Shown: positions 1 through 5,426 of the stretch, piece by piece | Position numbering within the stretch: position 1 is the first letter of the stretch | How the letters are laid out: the number at the start of each line of letters is the position of its first letter | Made by a program: the position numbers and the translations under genes | Origin: Pseudomonadota bacterium | Lineage (GTDB): Bacteria; Pseudomonadota; Alphaproteobacteria; Acetobacterales; Acetobacteraceae | Length of the DNA: 9,570 nt | NCBI GenBank assembly: GCA_021819535.1 | Contig: JAKAQU010000090.1 | Span: forward strand, 1-9,570 | Direction of reading: 5' to 3' | Notes under the pieces: model-generated | Told to the model about the DNA's origin: nothing | Database searches by the model: none | The model's input: only the letters and a program-made list of their open reading frames with translations

Positions 1-136
1 AAGCAGTCTGATCAGTAGATTGATGATCGTAAACCAGAATACGGTCGAAACCTAGCGCCAAATGGTAGGCAAGCCATTCCGCTATATCGCGCGCCTCATT
101 TTTGACTACACTGACGAGTGCAATTTTTATCGCCAT
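1..136 (-). CDS. Glycosyltransferase family 2-like protein, N-terminal fragment
   Basis: This is the first 45 codons of a gene that continues beyond the left edge, read on the minus strand from an ATG at 134-136. The peptide starts MAIKIALVSVVKNEARDIAE and continues WLAYHLALGFDRILVYDHQS, then TDQTA. The pattern 'VKNEA..IAEWLAYHLALGFD.I.VYD..STD.T' is the opening of the Glyco_tranf_2_4 / family-92-like glycosyltransferases, which often decorate cell-surface polysaccharides. In that fold the stretch is the first beta strand, the EWL.YH helix and the nucleotide-sugar-binding strand with its Asp. A weak purine-rich site (GAAG) lies upstream of the ATG. By hand count GC is about 46%, far below the neighbouring genes, which suggests recent acquisition. 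Acceptor and sugar cannot be told from this fragment. Confidence 0.8.
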   Translation of the reverse strand, partial: MAIKIALVSVVKNEARDIAEWLAYHLALGFDRILVYDHQSTDQTA

Positions 137-266
137 TTTCTAATCTTCAAACTCATTATCCGAATAGTTTAGTTAAAATATCCAACGGGCGATTCTGAGT
201 CAATTCTGTGTGAAAGATTTCTCCGATCAAACAATATCGTTCGATCGGAAAGAATCTCGCATAAAC
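137..266. other. AT-rich intergenic spacer
   Basis: This 130-base spacer separates the start of the glycosyltransferase from the stop of the XRE regulator, both on the minus strand. It is clearly AT-rich and should contain the glycosyltransferase promoter, although I could not choose a convincing -35/-10 pair. A 7-bp inverted repeat (TCCGATC at 222-228, GATCGGA at 243-249, 14-base loop) lies just past the regulator's stop codon. It could be a weak terminator, but it lacks a proper T-tract on the minus strand. Confidence 0.5.
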
Positions 267-788
267 TTACTGCCGTCCCTGCAGGGCGGCCGATTGCGCG
301 GCGAGGGCGCGGGCCATGTTGCTGAGCGCTTCCTGGTGCTTGAGATTGTCGATCGCGGCGAAATTGCGGGCGAGTTCGAGGCACATGCGCTGGCGCGGCG
401 TCGCCGCCTGGGTTTCCTCGTCGGGCGCGAGACCCTCGAAGAACCACGAGATCGGCACGCCGAGCACCACCGCGATGTCATAGAGCCGGCCCGCGGAGAT
501 ACGGTTGAAGCCGCGTTCGTATTTATGCGCCTGCTGGTAGGTGACGCCGATCATCTGCGCGAGCTGCTGCTGCGAGAGGCCGAGCATGGTGCGGCGTTCA
601 CGAATGCGTGCGCCGACATGGCGGTCGGCGGAATTGGCGCGGCTGGAACCCTTTCCCTCGCGCGCGGACGGATCTTCGATGAGGCCATCGCCCAATCGCC
701 CTAAATCGAGCGCGTCCCGCCCCCCGATCTCCACGGCGTCAAAGGAGGGGGTGTCGTAACTCGCGGAACTGGTTTCTTGGTCGGACAT
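267..788 (-). CDS. XRE-family helix-turn-helix transcriptional regulator
   Basis: This is a 173-residue cytoplasmic DNA-binding protein. The first 55 or so residues are polar and probably disordered. Residues about 57-118 form a Cro/C1-type helix-turn-helix (VGARIRERRTMLGLSQQQLA, then GVTYQQAHKYERG, NRISAGRLYDIA and LGVPISWFFEGL). This arrangement is typical of an alphaproteobacterial group of single-domain XRE regulators that includes PraR-like proteins. The C-terminal 50 residues are helical. The start at 788 (MSDQETSS) is chosen because a clear GGAGG lies 7 bases before it; the frame stays open to an ATG at 911, but that would place coding sequence over a plausible promoter. It sits downstream of phaR on the same strand with a 188-base gap, so it may have its own promoter. 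Targets cannot be inferred. Confidence 0.88.
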   Translation of the reverse strand: MSDQETSSASYDTPSFDAVEIGGRDALDLGRLGDGLIEDPSAREGKGSSRANSADRHVGARIRERRTMLGLSQQQLAQMIGVTYQQAHKYERGFNRISAGRLYDIAVVLGVPISWFFEGLAPDEETQAATPRQRMCLELARNFAAIDNLKHQEALSNMARALAAQSAALQGRQ

Positions 789-882
789 GGCGGCCTCCGG
801 GACGATCGAAACGAAGGAAAATTGCGGCTTCTCGCGGCCTCTGGTCGCGAGGTCATGTCCCGCGACCGTCTCTAGCAGCGCG

Positions 883-911
883 AATGTGGCATTTTTCCGA
901 CAGATCGTCAA
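883..911 (-). promoter_or_regulatory. Candidate sigma-70-like promoter for the XRE regulator
   Basis: On the minus strand TTGACG (906-911) is followed after exactly 17 bases by CACATT (883-888). The -35 matches 5 of 6 consensus bases; the -10 only 3 of 6. It would give the regulator a leader of roughly 90 bases. The rest of the 789-976 gap shows only a weak 6-bp AT hairpin at 954-970 just past the phaR stop. Confidence 0.4.
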
Positions 912-976
912 AGGAAAAACGCTGGATTAACGCCAATGTCGTCCCATGCTCACGATTTTTCCTGAAAATCCAACCC

Positions 977-1642
977 TTAGCCGGGTTTACGAGGGGATTT
1001 TTCGCCTCCCGGTTGGGCGGCCTTCTGCGTCTCCACCTCGGGTTTTTCCGTGCCGCGCGCGTTACGGCGGGCCAATTCCGCCCGCAGCGCCGCGATCTCG
1101 GCTTGCAGCACGGCAATTTCGTGATCGCGTTCGGCGGCCTCCTCGGCCGGCGCCGCGCGTGTCTCACGGGCGCGTTGAAACGGCGAGAAGAAACTCATCG
1201 CCTGCTCCATCATCGCGAGATTGCGCCGGCTCATCTCCTCGACGCCGGGAAACAGCGTGCCCACCGTCTGCTGCATCGCCCGGCGCATCTGCTGCTGCTG
1301 CTCGGCGAAGCTCGTCATCGCCTGTTCGAGATAATTCGGCAAAAGCCCCTGCAACCCCTCGCCGTAAAGCCCGATCAACTGGCGCAAAAACCCGGTCGGC
1401 AGCAGCGCCCGGCCCTTATTCTCCTCATCGACGATGATCTGGGTGAGCACGCTGCGGGTGATGTCATCCCCGGTCTTGGCGTCGTAGACCACGAAATCCC
1501 GGCCCGCACGCACCATGTCGGCGAGCGTATCGAGGGTGATATAGCTCGAACTTTCCGTATTATAGAGACGCCGGTTGGCGTATTTCTTGACCACGAGCGG
1601 GGTAGGTTTCTCATCGGGGCGCTGCGGCTCTGGCTCTGACAT
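977..1642 (-). CDS. phaR: Polyhydroxyalkanoate synthesis repressor PhaR
   Basis: This 221-residue protein is a cytoplasmic regulator of PHA storage. In characterised relatives PhaR binds promoters of phasin genes and its own gene, and also binds PHA granules, so that repression is lifted once polymer forms. Residues about 16-75 are the highly conserved PHB accumulation regulator DNA-binding domain (VVKKYANRRLYNTESSSYIT, then DFVVYDAKTGDDITRSVLTQ). Residues about 76-115 fit the following PHB_acc domain (LPTGFLRQLIGLYGEGLQG and neighbours). A Gln-rich helix follows, then a heptad-like coiled coil at about 171-195 (HEIAVLQAEIAALRAELARR) and a charged tail. The protein is slightly longer than usual (about 190-200) because of this tail. 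AGGGA lies about 8 bases before the ATG. It is divergent from a PHA-synthase-like pair, which fits control of that pair and itself from the shared intergenic region. Confidence 0.96.
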   Translation of the reverse strand: MSEPEPQRPDEKPTPLVVKKYANRRLYNTESSSYITLDTLADMVRAGRDFVVYDAKTGDDITRSVLTQIIVDEENKGRALLPTGFLRQLIGLYGEGLQGLLPNYLEQAMTSFAEQQQQMRRAMQQTVGTLFPGVEEMSRRNLAMMEQAMSFFSPFQRARETRAAPAEEAAERDHEIAVLQAEIAALRAELARRNARGTEKPEVETQKAAQPGGEKSPRKPG

Positions 1643-1672
1643 CGATCGTTCCCTATGTTGCGGCGCGTTATT

Positions 1673-1685
1673 GCAGACACTCTGC
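1673..1685. promoter_or_regulatory. Possible PhaR operator (GCAG-N5-CTGC)
   Basis: An inverted repeat GCAG (1673-1676) / CTGC (1682-1685) lies 30 bases upstream of the phaR start in the shared divergent region. Known PhaR targets in Paracoccus and Rhodobacter are TGC-rich with CTGC/GCAG halves, but in the opposite order and with shorter spacing. The placement is right; the match is only suggestive. Confidence 0.25.
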
Positions 1686-1717
1686 CCGGCTCCGCGAAGG
1701 GAGGCAAATTTTCTCTT

Positions 1718-1751
1718 CGCCCCTTTGGATCGCCCCTTTGGATCGCCCCTT
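1718..1751. repeat. 13-bp tandem repeat in the phaR divergent region
   Basis: The unit CGCCCCTTTGGAT occurs at 1718-1730 and again, identical, at 1731-1743. A third partial copy (CGCCCCTT) spans 1744-1751. It lies midway between the divergent starts of phaR and the small coiled-coil gene. It could be a spacing or binding element or a simple duplication. Confidence 0.85.
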
Positions 1752-1819
1752 CTGGCGCGGCGGCGGGCATGGCAGCGGCGCAGAGGACGGCGAGGCTAGC
1801 GACGGAGCATGAATGAGGC

Positions 1820-2287
1820 ATGAAGACCGCGAGACCGTCCGAGACGCCGCCCGGCGGGGCAGACCCGGCGGCCACGCTCGGCACGCCGGACCTCGCCGCC
1901 CTCGCGCGCGACTGGATCACGCTCTGGCAAAGCGAGATCTCGGCCCTCGTCGCCGACCGCGAGGCGGAGGAAACCTGGCAGGCGCTGTTCGCGCTCTGGG
2001 CCGGGATGCTCGCCAATGCCATCAACGCCATGCCGCGCGAGCGGCCATACCATCCTGGGCCGTCACCGCGGGCGTCCGGGGCGCCGCATCATGAGCCAGC
2101 CGGGAATGCCAGCGCCACTCGCCCGCCGCGGCCCGCGCCCGCTCCTCCTCCATCTGACCCTCGCGATGCTGAAATCGAGCGCCTCCATCGCCGGCTTGCA
2201 GAACTCGAACAGCGTCTGGCCCGGCTGGAGCCCGCCGCGAAACCAGGACGAACTCAGAGACCTGCTCGCGGCAAGCGGCGATCCTGA
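1820..2287 (+). CDS. Small coiled-coil protein, possible PhaE-like PHA synthase partner
   Basis: This is a predicted 155-residue protein with no recognised catalytic motif. Residues about 23-72 look like a folded amphipathic helical part rich in Trp (DLAALARDWITLWQSEISAL, later WQALFALWAGMLANAINAM). A Pro/Ala-rich linker covers about 78-114. A strong heptad coiled coil follows at about 117-138 (AEIERLHRRLAELEQRLARL), then a basic tail. A helical body, a linker and a C-terminal RLAELE-type coiled coil recall PhaE, the partner subunit of class III PHA synthases, though PhaE is about twice as long; the class IV partner is nearer in size. The next gene, a PhaC-like hydrolase, starts inside it and overlaps its last 65 codons in another frame. 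The ribosome site is poor: GAGG is only 1 base away and GGAG about 12. The PhaE assignment is inference from architecture and context. Confidence 0.68.
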   Translation: MKTARPSETPPGGADPAATLGTPDLAALARDWITLWQSEISALVADREAEETWQALFALWAGMLANAINAMPRERPYHPGPSPRASGAPHHEPAGNASATRPPRPAPAPPPSDPRDAEIERLHRRLAELEQRLARLEPAAKPGRTQRPARGKRRS

Positions 2288-3299
2288 CGCTTTCGCCCGC
2301 GCCGTCCTTGCCACAACCCTCAGCGACGATCAGGCGCTGATCGCCGGCATCGCCGCCTATCGCCGCCACCCCTGGCGCCGCACCCTTCCCGAGCCGCCGG
2401 CGATCTGGTCGGAGGGAGAATCCCGCCTCCTCGATTACGGCGGCAAGGGGCCGCCCATCCTCTTCGTCCCGAGCCTCGTCAACCGCGGCTATATTCTCGA
2501 TCTCGATCGCGATGCCTCGCTGCTCCGCTTCCTCGCCGGTGCCGGTTTTCATCCCTTGCTCCTCGATTGGGGCTGGCCCGGCGAGCGCGAGCGGCGCTTC
2601 ACCCTCACCGATTACATCGCCGGGCGGCTGGAGCGCGCCCTTGGCGCAATCACGGGCAAGCCGATCCTCGCCGGCTATTGCATGGGCGGGCTGCTCGCCC
2701 TGGCCGCGGCGCAGCGTAAGCCCGAGCGTTTGCGGGCGCTGGCGCTGCTCGCGACACCGTGGGATTTCCATGCCGATGACGCGGCCCGCGCCGATGCCCT
2801 CGCCCGCCTCCTCCCGCTGATGGCGCCAGCCTTCGCGCTCGGCCACGCGCTTCCGATCGACTGGCTGCAGACGCTTTTCGCGCTCGTCGATCCCTTCGGC
2901 GTCGGCGCCAAATACCGCGCCTTCGCTTCCCTCGACCCGGGAAGCCCGCGCGCCCGCCGCTTCGTTGCGCTCGAGGACTGGCTGAACGACGGCGTGCCGC
3001 TCGCCGAACCGGTCGCGCGCGAAACCCTCGGCGGCTGGTATGGCGAGAATACGCCAGCCCTCGGCAACTGGCTGATCGCCGGCCTCCCCGTCGACCCGGC
3101 CGCCCTCAGCCTGCCCTGCCTCGTCGCTGCGCCGACCCGCGACCGTCTCGTCCCGCCCGCCAGCGCCCGCCCGCTTGCCAGCCTGATCCCAGGCGCAACC
3201 CTGATCGAGCCGTGCGCCGGCCATATCGGCATGATCGCCGGCATGAACGCCGAAGCCGCTCTCTGGCGGCCGTTGCTCGCCTGGTTGCGGAGGATCTGA
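2091..3299 (+). CDS. PHA-synthase-like (PhaC-type) alpha/beta hydrolase
   Basis: With the ATG at 2091 this protein has 402 residues, near the roughly 355-residue class III/IV PhaC and well short of class I (about 590). PhaC polymerises hydroxyacyl-CoA into PHA at granules. Motifs in order: a conserved-looking N-terminus (MSQPG, then RRGPRPLLLHL), 'VPSLVNRGYILDL', 'LLLDWGWPGE' (about 156-165), the nucleophile elbow GYCMGG with Cys at about 197, the acid in 'PTRDRLVP' (Asp about 351) and the base in 'GHIGMIAG' (His about 378). Cys rather than Ser in the elbow, the DWG element and GHIG are PHA synthase traits. The frame is open to an ATG at 2016, but the extra residues look unlike the family. 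Divergent phaR supports a PHA role. A depolymerase-like or transacylase activity remains possible. Confidence 0.85.
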   Translation: MSQPGMPAPLARRGPRPLLLHLTLAMLKSSASIAGLQNSNSVWPGWSPPRNQDELRDLLAASGDPDAFARAVLATTLSDDQALIAGIAAYRRHPWRRTLPEPPAIWSEGESRLLDYGGKGPPILFVPSLVNRGYILDLDRDASLLRFLAGAGFHPLLLDWGWPGERERRFTLTDYIAGRLERALGAITGKPILAGYCMGGLLALAAAQRKPERLRALALLATPWDFHADDAARADALARLLPLMAPAFALGHALPIDWLQTLFALVDPFGVGAKYRAFASLDPGSPRARRFVALEDWLNDGVPLAEPVARETLGGWYGENTPALGNWLIAGLPVDPAALSLPCLVAAPTRDRLVPPASARPLASLIPGATLIEPCAGHIGMIAGMNAEAALWRPLLAWLRRI

Positions 3300-3310
3300 A
3301 GGGAAGGAAA

Positions 3311-3356
3311 GGCGGGGGCTCCGCCCCTCGACCCCGCCAGGGACCAAAGTCCCTGG
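3311..3356 (+). terminator. Hairpins after the PhaC-like gene
   Basis: Two stems lie 12 bases past the stop codon: GGGGC-TCC-GCCCC (3315-3327), nested in a longer GGCGGGG/CCCCGCC pairing (3311-3317 with 3332-3338), and CCAGGGAC-CAAA-GTCCCTGG (3337-3356). Only a short CCCTTT follows, so this is a plausible but not classical terminator. Confidence 0.5.
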
Positions 3357-3380
3357 ACCCTTTCCGTTGAGGATGGGGGT

Positions 3381-3421
3381 CTGGGGCCTCAGGCCCCAGC
3401 GGGTCCAGGGCAGCGCCCTGG
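3381..3421 (-). terminator. Hairpins after dnaA
   Basis: Past the dnaA stop on the minus strand come an 7-bp stem, CCAGGGC-AGC-GCCCTGG (3405-3421), then an 8-bp stem, CTGGGGCC-TCA-GGCCCCAG (3381-3399). Neither has a T-tract on the minus strand. They may stop transcription, block exonucleases, or simply be part of the repeat cassette. Confidence 0.5.
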
Positions 3422-3434
3422 CCTTCCTTCCCGG

Positions 3435-4949
3435 TCAGGACTCGAGCATCCGGCGCAGCAATTCGACGTCCTCGGCGAAGGTCGCGTCGCGTTCCATGAG
3501 CTCGCCGACCCGCGCCACGGCGTGCATGACGGTGGTGTGGTCGCGGTTGCCGAATTTGCGGCCGATTTCGGGCAGGCTGCGGCTGGTGAGCTGTTTCGCG
3601 AGATACATCGCGACCTGGCGCGGCCGGGCGACGTTGCGGGCGCGCCGGGCCGAGGACATGTCGGTCAGGCGGATATTCCAGTGTTCGGCGACCTTGCGCT
3701 GGATTTCCTCGATGGTGATGCGCCGGTCATGCGCCTTCAGGATGTCGTGCAGAACTTCCTGGGTGGTCTCCAGCGTGATCGGCCGGGCGAAGAGATTGGC
3801 GTGGGCGATCAGCCGGTTGAGCGCGCCCTCGAGTTCGCGGACATTGGTGGTGATCTTGTGGGCGAGGAAATCCATCACCTTGGCCGGAACGGCGACCCCG
3901 GCCCGGCTTGCCTTCGCCTCCAGAATGGAGAGGCGGAGTTCGAACGTCGTCGCATGGAGATCGGCCACCATGCCGCAGCCGAGCCGGGTGCGGAGCCGGT
4001 CCTCGAGCCCGGAGAGATCGGAGGGGGATTTGTCGGCCGAGACCACGATCTGCTTGCCGGCATCGACCAGGGCATTGAAGGTGTGAAAAAACTCTTCCTG
4101 GGTGTTGTCTTTGCCGATCAGGAACTGGAGATCGTCGATCATGAGGACGTCGGCGCCGCGCAATTGTTCCTTGAACTCCATCGTCGCCTGGCTGCGAATG
4201 GCGGCGATGAAGCGGTACATGAATTTTTCCGCAGACATATAGGCGACCGACACAAGCCCGCCGCCGCGCCCGATCAGATCCCAGGCAATGGCGTGCATCA
4301 GGTGGGTTTTGCCGAGCCCGACCCCGCCATAGAGGAAAAGCGGGTTGAACCCTGGCATTGCCGGCTGCTCGGCGACCCGGCGAGCGCAGGCATAGGCGAA
4401 CTCGTTTGGTTTGCCGACGACGAAACTGTCGAAATCGAAGCGCTTGTCGAGGCCCGAGATATCGGGCGCCGGGCGTTCGGCTGGGGCTGGGGCTGGCGCC
4501 GGGTTGGCGGGCGCGGCCTGCCGTTCTGGCGGGCTTGCCAGGCTTTCCGCGAAACCGCCGATCGCGGCGCGGTTTTCGCGCGTGCCGACACGCAAATCGA
4601 GCCGCCGTATCGCCGGATTTTCGGCTTGCCAGAGCAATGCCAGCCGGTCGCCGTAATGGCGCCGCACCCAGTCGCGAAGGAAGCGTGTCGGCAGCAGGAT
4701 GGTGATTTCATCGCCGTCGGACCCGGCAAGCACCATTTGGCGCAGCCAGGAGCGGTATTCGACCTCGCCGACATCGGCCTGAAGCCGGCTTCTCACCCGG
4801 CTCCATTGTCTGGCAAGAGCGGCACCGACCGCCTCTTCGGTCTGTGCGGCCGCATCCGCGGCTTCCAGCGCTTCGATGCCGCCGGCAAAAGCCGCGGCAA
4901 TATCGCGTTCCTGACCCATGCCGCTATTGCCTGACCCCGCCTCGCCCAT
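3435..4949 (-). CDS. dnaA: Chromosomal replication initiator protein DnaA
   Basis: This 504-residue AAA+ ATPase binds DnaA boxes and opens the replication origin. Domain I (about 43-110: WSRVRSRLQADVGEVEYRSW, then LPTRFLRDWVRRHY) is followed by a variable Pro/Ala-rich linker (about 140-163). The AAA+ core starts near 170 with FDFDSFVVGKPNEFAYACAR. It has Walker A GGVGLGKT (208-215), Walker B VLMIDD (268-273), sensor 1 VVSADKSP and box VII with the arginine finger in EDRLRTRLGCG (R322). Domain IV ends in the DNA-binding signature GNRDHTTVMHAVARV (467-481). All key residues are present. The start at 4949 has GGGGAG about 10 bases upstream; an alternative ATG at 4919 would give 494 residues but has a weaker site. 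Upstream lies a 477-base gap to rpsT, so it probably has its own promoter, and weak DnaA-box-like sites there could allow autoregulation. Confidence 0.98.
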   Translation of the reverse strand: MGEAGSGNSGMGQERDIAAAFAGGIEALEAADAAAQTEEAVGAALARQWSRVRSRLQADVGEVEYRSWLRQMVLAGSDGDEITILLPTRFLRDWVRRHYGDRLALLWQAENPAIRRLDLRVGTRENRAAIGGFAESLASPPERQAAPANPAPAPAPAERPAPDISGLDKRFDFDSFVVGKPNEFAYACARRVAEQPAMPGFNPLFLYGGVGLGKTHLMHAIAWDLIGRGGGLVSVAYMSAEKFMYRFIAAIRSQATMEFKEQLRGADVLMIDDLQFLIGKDNTQEEFFHTFNALVDAGKQIVVSADKSPSDLSGLEDRLRTRLGCGMVADLHATTFELRLSILEAKASRAGVAVPAKVMDFLAHKITTNVRELEGALNRLIAHANLFARPITLETTQEVLHDILKAHDRRITIEEIQRKVAEHWNIRLTDMSSARRARNVARPRQVAMYLAKQLTSRSLPEIGRKFGNRDHTTVMHAVARVGELMERDATFAEDVELLRRMLES

Positions 4950-5109
4950 CGCCCACGCTCCCCCAGCACAGCCAAACCGTTTCTCCGGCGACTATCGGGC
5001 AGACCGCCCCACCGAAGCCGTCTCTCGTGCCGTCATATCAACGCGCGATCGTCGAAGGCGGATCAACAAAGACGCCTATCGCGCGCAAGACGGAAACGCC
5101 GGTAAACCG

Positions 5110-5118
5110 TCGTCCACA
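5110..5118 (+). promoter_or_regulatory. DnaA-box-like site upstream of dnaA
   Basis: TCGTCCACA matches the consensus TTATCCACA at 7 of 9 positions, including the TCCACA core. It lies about 160 bases upstream of the dnaA start, a sensible place for autoregulation. A single 7/9 match is weak on its own. Confidence 0.3.
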
Positions 5119-5168
5119 GACAGAATTGAGAAGCGCGGACACTAAACCGAAGACGTGGTGGAAGCAAC

Positions 5169-5194
5169 CATGAAATTGGCAGGCATGAAATTGG
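5169..5194 (+). repeat. Two direct repeats CATGAAATTGG
   Basis: An 11-base sequence, CATGAAATTGG, occurs at 5169-5179 and again, identical, at 5184-5194, with a 15-base period. It lies upstream of dnaA. It could be a regulator-binding pair; the 15-base period puts the copies on nearly opposite helix faces. Confidence 0.8.
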
Positions 5195-5226
5195 GGCGAG
5201 CCGCGCGAATTGACTACCAAGCGACG

Positions 5227-5272
5227 AAAAAACTACTTACCCACCATCTGTGAGTAAGTATTTTTACTTTTT
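5227..5272. terminator. Bidirectional intrinsic terminator between rpsT and dnaA
   Basis: Arms at 5234-5244 (TACTTACCCAC) and 5250-5260 (GTGAGTAAGTA) pair over 11 positions with one C/A mismatch and a 5-base loop. Six A at 5227-5232 give a T6 tract right after the stem on the minus strand; TTTTTACTTTTT (5261-5272) follows it on the plus strand. This would end rpsT transcription before dnaA. The arms also resemble two facing DnaA boxes (TTACCCACC and TTACTCACA, each 7 of 9 to consensus), so a regulatory role is an alternative. Confidence 0.6.
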
Positions 5273-5396
5273 GGCCGGTATGTCTTTCTCGAAAGCTGCG
5301 GTCACAGATAAGGACGCGACGTGTCGTACGGCCGTCACGGTCTTGTCATTTTTCGCTGCTCAACCTGCCGCCGTCAAGACGGCCACGTGAAATTTT

Positions 5397-5419
5397 CCCG
5401 CGGCCGCAACGGCCGCGGG
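5397..5419 (-). terminator. rpsT 3' hairpin
   Basis: A perfect 10-bp GC stem (CCCGCGGCCG / CGGCCGCGGG) with a 3-base loop lies just past the rpsT stop. Flanking TTTT (5393-5396) and AAAA (5423-5426) can extend the stem. On the minus strand it is followed by AAAATTTC, so the T-tract is poor; it may act with the hairpin at 5227-5272. A smaller stem GCCGTC/GACGGC with a 2-base gap lies at 5370-5383. Confidence 0.6.
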
Positions 5420-5426
5420 GCGAAAA

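Larger units (their letters stand above)
3301..3432. repeat. Inverted pair of GC-rich hairpin cassettes
   Basis: The whole gap between the converging PhaC-like and dnaA genes is one element. Its ends are inverted copies (GGGAAGGAAAGG at 3301-3312, CCTTCCTTCCC at 3422-3432). The reverse complement of the right half follows the left half in layout: the purine-rich edge, a GGGC/GCCC hairpin, ACCC, a second hairpin, ACCC. So this is two diverged copies of one two-hairpin cassette, head to head, each beginning right after a stop codon. Such cassettes are, to my knowledge, common in Acetobacteraceae-type genomes. Confidence 0.8.
4950..5226. other. dnaA upstream region
   Basis: This 277-base non-coding stretch should contain the dnaA promoter on the minus strand, but I find no convincing -35/-10 pair. 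It has one DnaA-box-like site (5110-5118, TCGTCCACA, 7 of 9 to TTATCCACA) and the direct repeats at 5169-5194. The short open frames across it have no coding look. There is no cluster of DnaA boxes next to an AT-rich unwinding element, so I do not call an origin. Confidence 0.6.

Noticed and set aside
789..911. 41-residue N-terminal extension of the XRE regulator
   Set aside because: The ATG at 788 has a strong GGAGG; the extension would cover a plausible promoter and looks unlike the family.
954..970. AT hairpin GATTTT/AAAATC after phaR as a terminator
   Set aside because: Six weak pairs and no T-tract after the stem on the minus strand.
2016..2090. 25-residue N-terminal extension of the PhaC-like enzyme
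   Set aside because: No ribosome site at 2016, and the extra residues look like a shifted reading of the coiled-coil gene rather than family sequence.
2022..3347. 441-codon minus-strand open frame opposite the PhaC-like gene
   Set aside because: The plus strand carries a full PHA-synthase-like catalytic triad; the minus frame has no family and reads through the hairpin repeat.
3522..4934. 470-codon plus-strand open frame opposite dnaA
   Set aside because: It is antisense to an unambiguous dnaA, its residues are the His/Gly/Asp-rich type expected from antisense GC-rich DNA, and it shows no domain.
4844..5173. Small plus-strand protein of 109 codons upstream of dnaA
   Set aside because: It overlaps the start of dnaA, its sequence is low in any motif, and no ribosome site or promoter supports it.
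4950..5426. Replication origin next to dnaA
   Set aside because: Only three 7/9 DnaA-box-like sites and one short AT-rich stretch; no box cluster. GC-skew or marker-frequency data over the whole chromosome would be needed.
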